Source: an uncultured Clostridia bacterium
Lineage (GTDB): Bacteria; Bacillota; Clostridia; TANB77; CAG-508
NCBI GenBank assembly: GCA_947627935.1
Contig: CANQXY010000009.1
Location: 1-49,927, forward strand
Reading direction: 5' to 3'
DNA: 49,927 bases
Part shown: one piece after another, positions 25,621 to 33,568 of the stretch
Layout of the letters: each line of letters begins with the position of its first letter
Numbering within the stretch: the stretch's first letter is position 1
Position numbers and translations under genes: made by a program
The notes under the pieces: model-generated
What the model was told of the DNA's origin: nothing
Database searches by the model: none
What the model saw: the letters and a program-made list of their open reading frames with translations, nothing else

Positions 25621-28600
25621 TTATTTAATGTATTTACTTAATGTTTTATATCTAATATATACGATTATTCCTATACCTGTGATTATTATTGCTAAAATAA
25701 TTACTATAGTTGTAAATCCTGTTTGTGGTAATTTACCACTTGCTACTGTACTATCAGTACTAGAGTTACTTGATTGCAAATTTTCCTTTTTAGCATTATC
25801 TATATAGGTTTCAATCTTCTTATCTGTTTCTAATTTCATTGGTTTTGAAATCGCTATACTTTGGTTTTCACCTTTTATTGCCACTTCTTTTATGTATAAA
25901 TATAATACTTCTTCACTTGCTATTTTATTATAGTTAGCAATCTTTCTTGAATCTATTGTGAATTGTAATTTATTGTTATCTTTTTGATTTTCAGTAATTT
26001 TAGTCCAATCATTTATATCTTGTTCATTTGGGTCTGGAGATAGATAATAATAATATTCGACCATATCATTATCCATATTTATTGAAATTTCATCAATTTC
26101 TACATTTATTAAAGTATAATTATTTTGTGAATTGTTTGTAAAGTAATATGCCTGTACTTTTTGTACTTTTGTTTTAATATTATCTAAATTAGAATTTGTC
26201 GCTTTACTTCTAACAGTTATTGCTTGAGTAGTTGTTTTTCCCTCATATTCTATCGTTACCGAAGTTTGATTTAAATTTAAATTTGTTCCATTTTTTATTA
26301 TATAATCTATTATCTCATAGGTATCATTATCTTGATATGTACCAGTAACTACCATTCCTGTTTTATCAAAATCCTCTCCTACTAAATATTCCTTTTTACT
26401 TGGCTCTTTAGTAATCTTGATGCTTTGTAATGGATTTGGAGTAACCGTTATATGTTGCTTTACTGTCTGTCCTCCATAAGAAATCGTTACATATGTTTGA
26501 TTCCCCTTCAAATTATTACCGTCTTCTATTTTATAATCTGTTATGGTTTTAGTTGTACCATTTTTGTATTTAGCCTTAATTACCATACCATCTTTTTTGA
26601 AACTTTGTCCTTCCTTATAAGTTGTAACATTAGGCTCATGTGCTACTTGTAAACTTGTTATAGGGTTTGCTTGTACTTTTATAGGTTGTTCCACACTTTT
26701 ATCTTTATATGTTATTTTTACACTTGTTTGTCCTACTTTCAAATTACTTTCATTAGTTATACTATATTCTCCATCTTTAAGTATAACTGTTGGATTTTCT
26801 TTTCTATTATAGTACGCTGTAATCTCCATTCCGTCTTTTTCGAAATTATCTCCCTCAAAATAATCAGTTTTAGTAGGTTGTTTTGTAACTGCAATTTTCT
26901 CTAATGATCCATCATATATATGTGATACTGTAAATGCTTTAATTGTACTATCTCCGTCATGTAATTCACTACCTACCTGTGATGTAGATAATTGTCCTAA
27001 ATCTTGCCATTGACACTTACTTAAATCATTTTCTGTTGCCAAAAAGCATTTTCCTTTTTCTACTTGTACAACATTCAATTGTTCAACTTTATCAACTGGG
27101 GCTTCTAGACTTAAATCTAATGTACTGCCTGTTCCCTCTATTTCTATAACTACTGCAAATTTATCTCCTGTTATCTCTACTGGCTTTGCAAACTCTAAAG
27201 TATGGTAACCTGTATTAAATTTTTCTGTATTTCCATCTTTTAATTGAATTTGTTTTAATTCACTTTGTGTTTTACCATCTCCAGTAGGATTTACATAGAC
27301 TTTACAAGTATATGTTTCTGGTGCATATAGTGAAACTTGTGTAAGATATTCTTTTTCACTCTTACTTTTTCTATTAAAAACATTACACAAAATTATTTTA
27401 TTTGAAAATAGTCTAATTCCAGAGGCAGGATAATATTCATCATATTGGTAAATATTTTCATAATCAATATCATTTCCTGCTTTTACTATTCCACAAAGTG
27501 TTTTTGATATATTACTATCTTCATAAGATACATACATAAGACCTTTGTCCCCAATTTCCATACTAGCAGTATCTCCTTCAATAGTAAAACCTAATTGTTG
27601 AATCATCTCATCAGTAATCTTTGATACATCATCAAATCTACTACCATAACCTTCATCTTGCAATTCTTTTAATAGCATTTGCTTTAATTCTTGTAATTTG
27701 TATTCTTCTTTTTCTCCCCAAGAGTTTCTTATAATCCAAGCACCATTTGATTTAGGTTGTGATGCTTTATTAAAACTTTCTTTTGGGAAATCATCATCCC
27801 ACCCTATTATTGAAACAGCATGATCGGACTTGTGTGTAATTGAATTACTACAATATTTAGCACTTGTTTCATTATTGTAACACGGAAATATTGTTGATGT
27901 CGAAGAATCTCCGTGCATAGAAGCATATACAGAACCATAGTTTTGAATATGTTGCTTAATTTGATTCATTATTTCATTTTTCTTACCTTCATCTACACTT
28001 TGATAATCTTCAAATTCAATAGTATCATACACTTGACTTGTAACTGTTTTATTTTGTATTAGATTTAATGCTATTAAATCTTCATTATTTTCAAACTTCA
28101 TATCATTTTCATCTATTGCACCTGTTCCATTTGTTAGATATGATTGTGCATAATACCAATTTCCACCATCTCCAACTTTCCTATTGTATCCTTTTGGATT
28201 ATCTTGATCTGTAAACTTCTTACTTGTAGCATATTCCATGTGTCTTTCAGAAAAGTCATAGACTTTTGAAGTATTTGTGTTTGCGTTCCTATTTGCTAAT
28301 GCAAGATTTGTTTCCAATGAAGATAATGTTGCAAAAGCCCAACAAGTATTAGTTTGCTTTTGGTTTCTTATTACTAGATTATTAGGAATTATACTTTTTA
28401 AATTAAATGTTTTATTAATATTGGCTGTTATCATTCTTGCTCTATAAAGTGGATTTTTAGAAATATTGCTTGTATTTTTTACATCATACATTCTCGGTTG
28501 TATAACTTTACTCTTTTCTTCATCAGATAGTTCTAGCCATCTTTTAAAATCTTCTGAATATTCTCTTTTTTGGATTGAAATTGTATTATTTTTCGCCAAT

Positions 28601-28677
28601 ACTTGCTGATTTATAAATAAAATTAGAATAAAAACTAATGCGATAGTTATAATAACGGGTTTCTTTAGTTGCTTCAT
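25621..28677 (-). CDS. Wall-anchored papain-family (C1A) cysteine protease with Big_3-like repeats
   Basis: 1018 residues from the ATG at 28677, chosen over one eight codons upstream because AAAGGAG lies at the right distance. A signal peptide (1-28) and a short pro-like segment (WLELSDEEKSKVIQP) come first. The C1A domain has the oxyanion Gln106, Cys112 (TNTCWAFATL), His286 (SDHAVSIIGWDDD) and Asn318 (IIRNSWG), all in the right order. A lectin-like region follows (about 330-600). Three Ig-like repeats of the Big_3 kind (about 600-850; phrases such as FKKDGMVIKAKY and YVTISYGGQTV) lead to a further domain and the sorting signal LPQTGF with a membrane helix. It should cleave proteins at the cell surface. 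Target unknown. Confidence 0.88.
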   Translation of the reverse strand: MKQLKKPVIITIALVFILILFINQQVLAKNNTISIQKREYSEDFKRWLELSDEEKSKVIQPRMYDVKNTSNISKNPLYRARMITANINKTFNLKSIIPNNLVIRNQKQTNTCWAFATLSSLETNLALANRNANTNTSKVYDFSERHMEYATSKKFTDQDNPKGYNRKVGDGGNWYYAQSYLTNGTGAIDENDMKFENNEDLIALNLIQNKTVTSQVYDTIEFEDYQSVDEGKKNEIMNQIKQHIQNYGSVYASMHGDSSTSTIFPCYNNETSAKYCSNSITHKSDHAVSIIGWDDDFPKESFNKASQPKSNGAWIIRNSWGEKEEYKLQELKQMLLKELQDEGYGSRFDDVSKITDEMIQQLGFTIEGDTASMEIGDKGLMYVSYEDSNISKTLCGIVKAGNDIDYENIYQYDEYYPASGIRLFSNKIILCNVFNRKSKSEKEYLTQVSLYAPETYTCKVYVNPTGDGKTQSELKQIQLKDGNTEKFNTGYHTLEFAKPVEITGDKFAVVIEIEGTGSTLDLSLEAPVDKVEQLNVVQVEKGKCFLATENDLSKCQWQDLGQLSTSQVGSELHDGDSTIKAFTVSHIYDGSLEKIAVTKQPTKTDYFEGDNFEKDGMEITAYYNRKENPTVILKDGEYSITNESNLKVGQTSVKITYKDKSVEQPIKVQANPITSLQVAHEPNVTTYKEGQSFKKDGMVIKAKYKNGTTKTITDYKIEDGNNLKGNQTYVTISYGGQTVKQHITVTPNPLQSIKITKEPSKKEYLVGEDFDKTGMVVTGTYQDNDTYEIIDYIIKNGTNLNLNQTSVTIEYEGKTTTQAITVRSKATNSNLDNIKTKVQKVQAYYFTNNSQNNYTLINVEIDEISINMDNDMVEYYYYLSPDPNEQDINDWTKITENQKDNNKLQFTIDSRKIANYNKIASEEVLYLYIKEVAIKGENQSIAISKPMKLETDKKIETYIDNAKKENLQSSNSSTDSTVASGKLPQTGFTTIVIILAIIITGIGIIVYIRYKTLSKYIK

Positions 28678-28766
28678 AATTTTTTCTCCTTTAGTAAACA
28701 TATGTTTTTCATTGTATGTATGTTGTTTTTGTGTTTTTTACATTTAAGAATGTACTTTTCGACATT

Positions 28767-28795
28767 ATTATATATTTTTGAAAAAAAAATGTAAA
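28767..28795 (-). promoter_or_regulatory. Promoter of the protease-Big2 operon
   Basis: Minus strand TTTACA, 17-base spacer, TATAAT. The leader of about 80 bases contains a small TACATTCTTAAATGTA hairpin. Further TGTAAA/TTTACA elements lie around it without regular spacing. Confidence 0.65.
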
Positions 28796-28915
28796 TACTT
28801 TTTTACATTTTTATATGTTGTTTTCATTTTTTCATTAAAAAAAATATATTTTTACATTTATTAATATTAAATTTTTTTCTTTTTCATAATTCGTATATCT
28901 TGTTTATATGTTGAA

Positions 28916-28936
28916 TTTTATCAAATATATACACCT
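28916..28936 (-). repeat. 21-bp inverted repeat, copy 2
   Basis: Exact complement of 23579-23599. It lies about 27 bases inside the right junction core, so it may be part of an attachment-site arm or one end of an invertible 5.3-kb segment. Confidence 0.75.
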
Positions 28937-28951
28937 GTATTTTTTTAACTT

Positions 28952-30667
28952 CTATAAGCTGACACCCTCATGGTGTCCCCCTTCTCCTGTAGGGTTATAT
29001 AATGTAATTAATAAAACCACTTCTGGATCATCAATCGGTGCTACTCCTAAAAATGATGTTACATATTTATTTGTATTTACTCCATCTTCTGATGTTCCTG
29101 TTTTTCCTCCTATCCTATATCCTGCAACTTTTGCATTTTTACCTGTTCCTTCTGAAACAACAGATCCCATCATACTCAATACTTTTTCAGAAGTTTCTTT
29201 AGATATTACTGTTCCTTTGTTTTGAACAGGTATTTCAGTAATTTCACCAGTTTGACTATTTATTGTTGCTTTTGCAATTCTTGGTGTAATTAAATTTCCA
29301 CCATTTGCAATTGCTGATACTGCAGTTGCAAGTTGGATTGGAGTTATCTCAAATCTTTGGCCAAAACTTACAGTTGCAAGTTCTACTGGGCCCATTTTTT
29401 CTTCTTTTAGAAAAATACTATTTGCTTCTCCAGGAAGACTTATTCCTGTCTTTTCTAAAAGTCCAAATTTTCTTAAATAACTATAATATTTATTTACTCC
29501 TAATTTTTGACCTAATCCTATAAAAACAGGATTACAAGAATTCATTAATGCCTGCCTTAAGCTTTCTGATCCATGCGGTCTATAATATCTCCAACATTTC
29601 ATTCTAGTACCAGCAACTTCAATTGAACCTGTACAAGTAAACTCTCCACTATTATCAGTATCTGTTATTTTTTCTTCTAGTGCAGCTGAAGCAGTTATTG
29701 TTTTAAAAGTTGAGCCTGGTTCATAAGTATCAGCTATAGCTTTATTTCTCCATACTGCTTGTAAATTTAAATTTTTTTCTTTTTGTTCTAGAGAATCCCA
29801 TATACTTTTTAGTTCGTCTGTATATGGTTTATATGGTTCATTTAAGTTATAATTTGGATATGTAGCCATAGCTAAAATATCTCCTGTTTTAGGATTTATT
29901 GCTATTACATTTCCACCATCTGTACATACATTGTCTATACAAGCTTCTTTTAAATATTTTTCTACTATTGATTGAATTGTCATATCTATTGATAATATTA
30001 GACCATCTCCATCTATTGCTGATAGATAATTTTCTCCTTCATTTCCTATTTCTCCACCTTTAGCATCTGTTAGCCTTTCAATTGTACCTGATTTTCCTTT
30101 TAATGTTTGTTCAAATTTTGCTTCTACACCATCTAATCCTTGATTATCACTCCCACAAAATCCTATTACTTGTGATGCTAAATTTGAATATGGGTAATAT
30201 CTTTTTGTATCTTCATCAATATTTATTCCTGATTCTATATTATTTTCCTTCATCCATATTCTAAGTTCATCTGCTTTATCTTTTTCTACTTTTTTTGCTA
30301 TTGTTTCAATAGAACTTCTTTTTTTTACTTTCTTTAAAACAGTTTCATAATCTAATCCAAATATATCTGTTAATGCTCTTGCAACTTTTTCCTTATCATC
30401 ATTTGATATATTTGTAGGATTTACTGTAACTGTTTCAACAGTGCTACTTGTCGCTAATATATATTTCCCAGTTCCATCATATATAGTACCTCTTTTAGGG
30501 TTAATTTTTCTATCTAATGATTGTTGCTGATATGCTAAAGTTTCTAATTCTTTTCCTTTTATCATTTGAATATACCCTATTCTTATAATTAAAAGAAGTA
30601 AAATTATAAGTGCTATAAATAAAGTATTTCTTATTTTTTTCTTATTAGAAATTTTCATTGTTACCAT
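28952..30667 (-). pseudogene. Class B PBP of the dcw cluster, 3' end cut off by the island
   Basis: Septal or sporulation transpeptidase (FtsI/SpoVD group) that cross-links peptidoglycan outside the membrane. A membrane helix (about 13-33), the dimerisation domain (INPKRGTIYD) and the transpeptidase domain with Ser319 (GSTFK), SCN (MNSCNP) and Lys522 (KTGT) are present. The frame leaves PBP sequence after GGHHEG and ends in V-S-L-stop. The last transpeptidase helix and the PASTA domain are at 10303-10605. The truncated product keeps all catalytic motifs but probably folds poorly. The start is set by AGGTGATTT before the ATG at 30667. It follows ftsL after a terminator-like hairpin. Whether it is FtsI or SpoVD cannot be decided. 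Confidence 0.92.
28962..28975. other. Right attachment junction
   Basis: Plus strand ACACCCTCATGGTG. To the right is PBP coding sequence (CAC CAT GAG GGT on the minus strand). To the left the frame runs into island sequence and stops after three codons (V-S-L). The core ACACC is in the same codon phase as at the left junction. Confidence 0.65.
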
Positions 30668-30730
30668 TTAAATCACCTACTTAAATTTATATGCAATTAA
30701 AGTAAGTGTATGATTTAGCTATATAACAAA

Positions 30731-30768
30731 AATAGAAAACAATATATTTTACTATAGTGTTTTCTATT
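30731..30768 (-). terminator. Hairpin between ftsL and the PBP gene
   Basis: AATAGAAAAC pairs with GTTTTCTATT; on the minus strand TTTGTT follows. It overlaps the ftsL stop. It may be a partial terminator that separates mraZ-rsmH-ftsL from the PBP gene. Confidence 0.5.
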
Positions 30769-31276
30769 TATTCATTATAAAATTAATTATCTTTTGAAAC
30801 CAATTTGGTTCTTCTTCAATTACTACTTCTTCTGAAGCAGATTCTATATAATCTTTTTTTGGCAAATCTACATATACTGTTTGCTTATTAGTTAATTTTT
30901 GCATTCCTAATTTTTCTTTTGCTGCTTGCTCTATATTATTTAAATTTATACTATTTTCTATATTTACCCTTAATTGTTCATTTTCTTTTTCAATTGAAGA
31001 TAATTTTTTCTTTAGAGTTTGTACTTGATTAAAACTTTCGTTTATCTGTGAATTTCTATAACTTATGGTAAGTAATACTGCAAATATTACAAAAACTATT
31101 GCTATTCTTTTCGTTATTTTTATTTTTTCGTCTCTTGATATTTTTACTTCTGGTTTTTTTTCAGTTTTTCTAACTTCTAGTTTTCTTTCGGTTTTAAGTG
31201 ATCTTTTTCTATATGGACTATATTCTGGCTCTAGCTTTCTTGGGTTAGTTCCATATTGATATTTATTTCTTGCCAT
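30764..31276 (-). CDS. ftsL: FtsL/DivIC-like division protein
   Basis: Bitopic membrane protein of the divisome, expected to pair with DivIC and help recruit or activate FtsW and the septal PBP. It has a long basic cytoplasmic N-terminus (about 1-52), one membrane helix (about 53-70, RIAIVFVIFAVLLTISY) and a leucine-zipper coiled coil (about 77-108, VQTLKKKLSSIEKENEQL). An extracellular segment with the AKEKLGM motif and an acidic tail follow. Family sequences diverge widely, so the symbol rests on topology plus position between rsmH and the PBP gene. Length 170 aa is somewhat long because of the tail. Confidence 0.85.
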   Translation of the reverse strand: MARNKYQYGTNPRKLEPEYSPYRKRSLKTERKLEVRKTEKKPEVKISRDEKIKITKRIAIVFVIFAVLLTISYRNSQINESFNQVQTLKKKLSSIEKENEQLRVNIENSINLNNIEQAAKEKLGMQKLTNKQTVYVDLPKKDYIESASEEVVIEEEPNWFQKIINFIMNK

Positions 31277-31306
31277 AAATTAATTCACCTCCTCTTAAGT
31301 TTATCT

Positions 31307-32236
31307 TCATCCTTTTTCAAAAATTCTAAGTTTTGCACTTTTAGATCTTGAGTTTCTTATCTGCTCTTCTTCTGTTGCAATTATTGGTTTTTTATTTATT
31401 ATTTTTCCTTCTGATTTATATCCACATACACAATATGGTAAATCTTTAGGACATGTACATTTTCCTTCTGCATCTATAAAAGCATTTTTTACAGCTCTAT
31501 CTTCTAGAGAATGAAATGTTATTATACAAAGTCTTCCACCTTTTTTTAACAATGTTATACATTTTCTAGTAGTCTCATATAGTGGTTTTATTTCATTATT
31601 TACCTCTATCCTTATTGCTTGAAACGTTCTTTTAGCAGGATGCCCATCTTTTTTAGCAAATCCTGGAATAGATTTATCTATAATATCTACTAATTGTTTT
31701 GTTGTTGTAATCTCTTTATCTTTTCTATATAAACATATATTTTTAGCAATTTGCTTTGAAAATCTTTCTTCTCCATATTCATAAATAATTTTAGATAATT
31801 CATCTTCTGTATATGAATTTACTACTGATTTTGCTGTTAGTTCTTGAGATTTATCCATCCTCATATCTAATTCATTTTCCCCTAAATAACTAAAACCTCT
31901 ATTTTTTTCATCTAATTGATATGAAGAAACTCCTAAATCTAATAAAATTCCATCTACACTTTCTATATTTAGGTTATCTAAAATATTTTCTATATCATCA
32001 TGATTTCCATGAATATATTTTACATTTTCATATTTTTCTAATCTTTTTTTAGCTGCATCAAGTGCTTGAATGTCTCTATCAATGCCTATTAAAAGACCAT
32101 TTTTTGATAGATTTTCTAATATTTTTTTACTATGCCCTGCTCCTCCTAAAGTTCCATCTACATATATTCCATCTTTCTTTATATTAAGGCCTTTTATACA
32201 TTCTTCTAATAATACAGGCTCATGTCTAAATTCCAC
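31307..32236 (-). CDS. rsmH: 16S rRNA (cytosine-1402-N4) methyltransferase
   Basis: S-adenosylmethionine-dependent enzyme (MraW) that methylates C1402 in the ribosomal P site. The N-terminal HEPVLLEECI, the SAM loop YVDGTLGGAGHS, the LLDLGVSSYQLD motif, GFSY, and the C-terminal LCIITFHSLEDRAVK and RNSRSKSAKLR are all present. At 309 aa it has full length. The start is GTG after GAGGTGAAG. It follows mraZ, but the 258-base gap between them is unusually long and holds a repeat array and a hairpin. Confidence 0.97.
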   Translation of the reverse strand: MEFRHEPVLLEECIKGLNIKKDGIYVDGTLGGAGHSKKILENLSKNGLLIGIDRDIQALDAAKKRLEKYENVKYIHGNHDDIENILDNLNIESVDGILLDLGVSSYQLDEKNRGFSYLGENELDMRMDKSQELTAKSVVNSYTEDELSKIIYEYGEERFSKQIAKNICLYRKDKEITTTKQLVDIIDKSIPGFAKKDGHPAKRTFQAIRIEVNNEIKPLYETTRKCITLLKKGGRLCIITFHSLEDRAVKNAFIDAEGKCTCPKDLPYCVCGYKSEGKIINKKPIIATEEEQIRNSRSKSAKLRIFEKG

Positions 32237-32270
32237 TTCTTCACCTCAGCAAAATTGTTTTATATAAATT

Positions 32271-32300
32271 ACAGCTGGTATATATTGTACTACCAGCTGT
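32271..32300. repeat. Ten-bp hairpin upstream of rsmH
   Basis: ACAGCTGGTA pairs exactly with TACCAGCTGT around a ten-base loop, 35 bases before the rsmH start. The tails are only moderately T-rich, so it may be an attenuator or processing site as easily as a terminator. Confidence 0.6.
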
Positions 32301-32325
32301 TTATTATATCTTAAGTATTTTTATA

Positions 32326-32492
32326 TTCTTTTGTATTTACAAATTTTGCTCTCTTTTGTAATACATCTTTTGTAATTTAAATAAATTCTTTAGTTAATAT
32401 CTTTTGTACATTTATCTTTTGTATCTTAATTTTATCTTTTGTATTTTTATCATTTGTAATTTAATCTTTTGTGCTTTATATAAACTTTTGCA
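32326..32492 (-). repeat. Array of TACAAAAGAT-type direct repeats between mraZ and rsmH
   Basis: On the minus strand, eight to ten copies of TACAAAAGAT or one-mismatch versions occur (plus-strand starts about 32326, 32351, 32365, 32399, 32414, 32434, 32449, 32464 and 32483). They are spaced mostly 14-20 bases apart, with gaps of 25 and 34. They share the TACAAA part of the MraZ boxes upstream of mraZ. Confidence 0.7.
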
Positions 32493-32494
32493 AG

Positions 32495-32920
32495 TTATAT
32501 ACCAAGCATTGTCATATTTTGAGCTATCTCATCTGCTGATATATTCTCGTCACATTTTTCCCAAGTTTCTTTATTCCATATTTCAAGTCTAGTTCCAACA
32601 CCTATTATAATTGCTTCTTTTTCTAGTGATGCTGCTATTCTTAAATTATTTGGAATTAAAAATCTTCCTTGTTTATCTAACTCACATTCTGTTGCTCCTG
32701 ATAAGAAAAATCTTACGAAATTTCTAGCATTTTTATCTGAAAGTGGTAATGATTTTAATTTTGTTTCAAAGTTTAACCATTCATTTTGTGAAAACGCAAA
32801 TAAACATCCATCTAATCCTTTTGTTACGATGAATCTTTCTCCCATATCTTGTCTTAATTTTGCAGGCATTATTAATCTACCCTTAACATCTAGAGTATGT
32901 TCATATTCACCAATTAACAA
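32495..32920 (-). CDS. mraZ: MraZ, transcriptional regulator of the dcw cluster
   Basis: A 141-residue double-AbrB-fold protein that binds repeats in its own promoter and controls the division and wall cluster. The two copies of the fold have [13 protein letters not shown] (about 12-24) and [13 protein letters not shown] (about 83-95), the residues that make up the DNA-binding surfaces. Other family marks are EYEHTLD near the start and [10 protein letters not shown] near the end. The start is TTG, fixed by AAAGGGGTG. It is the first gene of the cluster, directly below four operator boxes. Confidence 0.96.
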   Translation of the reverse strand: MLIGEYEHTLDVKGRLIMPAKLRQDMGERFIVTKGLDGCLFAFSQNEWLNFETKLKSLPLSDKNARNFVRFFLSGATECELDKQGRFLIPNNLRIAASLEKEAIIIGVGTRLEIWNKETWEKCDENISADEIAQNMTMLGI

Positions 32921-32936
32921 TTAGATTCACCCCTTT

Positions 32937-32973
32937 CACTTTTTCACCACTTTGTACCACTTTGTACCACTTT
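32937..32973 (-). promoter_or_regulatory. MraZ operator: four AAAGTG boxes at 10-bp spacing
   Basis: On the minus strand three AAAGTGG boxes (32947-32953, 32957-32963, 32967-32973) and an AAAGTGA box (32937-32942) repeat every ten bases between the promoter and the mraZ start. AAAGTG repeats are the known MraZ target in Mollicutes and match the TGGG-type repeats of other bacteria. Confidence 0.85.
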
Positions 32974-32979
32974 TATTAA

Positions 32980-33008
32980 ATTTTAATATACTTTTTTAGT
33001 TTTTGCAA
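32980..33008 (-). promoter_or_regulatory. mraZ promoter
   Basis: Minus strand TTGCAA, 17-base spacer, TAAAAT. The -10 sits seven bases before the first MraZ box, so bound MraZ would block initiation or early elongation. Confidence 0.65.
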
Positions 33009-33166
33009 GTATTTTTTAAAAATTTTTTATATATTTTATTTTTTATAATTTTCAAAATATTTTTCTTGAACATTTTATTCATATATAGTCTTAAAAATAT
33101 AACTATTAGTTCGTGTTGTTTTTTTATTTTCATTGTTATACTTTATTGTTAATAGGAGGTATATTT

Positions 33167-33541
33167 ATGAATGAAGAAATTGTTTTAAGAAAAAATATTG
33201 GTAAAAAAATAAAATTAGCAAGAGCAAAATCTAATTTTACTCAAGAAAAATTAGCAGAAAAAACCTCTCTATCATCTAGATATATTAGTCAATTAGAAAG
33301 AGGCTTAGCTTTTGGAAGTGCAAGTACTATAATAAATATTTGTAGAGCATTAGGTATTAATTCAGATTTTTTATTTAGCGATTTAATTGATTCAAACTCA
33401 CCTTCTTTAGATAATTTAATTGATAATGATTTTTTAGAATCTTATATTAAATTAGATAGTAAAAATAAAAAAATTCTGCATTTGTTAGCAGATCAGCTTA
33501 TAAAATTACAAAATGAAGAAAAATTAGAAAAAGCAAAATAA
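33167..33541 (+). CDS. XRE-family transcriptional regulator (124 aa)
   Basis: A helix-turn-helix of the lambda Cro/C1 kind fills residues about 8-66: IGKKIKLARAKSNFTQEKLA, then SSRYISQLERG as recognition helix, then INICRALGIN. The C-terminal half is helical and may dimerise. The ATG at 33167 is chosen for its TAGGAGG site; an upstream in-frame ATG has none. It stands alone, divergent from mraZ, with its own terminator. Its targets are unknown; control of itself or of the convergent hydrolase is possible. Confidence 0.85.
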   Translation: MNEEIVLRKNIGKKIKLARAKSNFTQEKLAEKTSLSSRYISQLERGLAFGSASTIINICRALGINSDFLFSDLIDSNSPSLDNLIDNDFLESYIKLDSKNKKILHLLADQLIKLQNEEKLEKAK

Positions 33542-33568
33542 GATTTGGATAAAACCAAATCTTATTTT
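33540..33568. terminator. Bidirectional terminator
   Basis: AAGATTTGG and CCAAATCTT pair around ATAAAA, followed by ATTTTAT. It overlaps the stop codons of both convergent genes. Confidence 0.8.

Larger units (their letters stand above)
10590..28966. mobile_element. Serine-recombinase island of about 18.4 kb inserted in the dcw PBP gene
   Basis: The bounds are set by the two halves of one PBP gene, in the same orientation and reading phase, on either side. Inside are three large serine recombinase genes (12653-14309 frameshifted; 20493-21995 and 21997-23559 in tandem), two small recombinase-associated ORFs, a class-B-like sortase, four proteins with C-terminal sorting signals and a giant dockerin protein. 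There are no relaxase, coupling protein, replication, phage structural or resistance genes. It could therefore be a minimal integrative element moved by helpers, an excisable intervening element, or a tandem of two elements (see 20405-20418). The boundaries are accurate to a few bases because the core is so short. Confidence 0.85.

Noticed and set aside
25071..25628. 185-codon plus-strand frame over the Big2 gene
   Set aside because: It is antisense to a gene with signal peptide, Ig domains and sorting signal; it has no start context and low-complexity composition.
10590..28966. Prophage or conjugative element
   Set aside because: No capsid, tail, terminase, lysis, relaxase, coupling ATPase or type IV secretion genes are present; only recombinases and surface proteins.
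32326..32492. CRISPR array
   Set aside because: Repeats of 10 bp with 4-24 bp gaps and no cas genes do not fit CRISPR.
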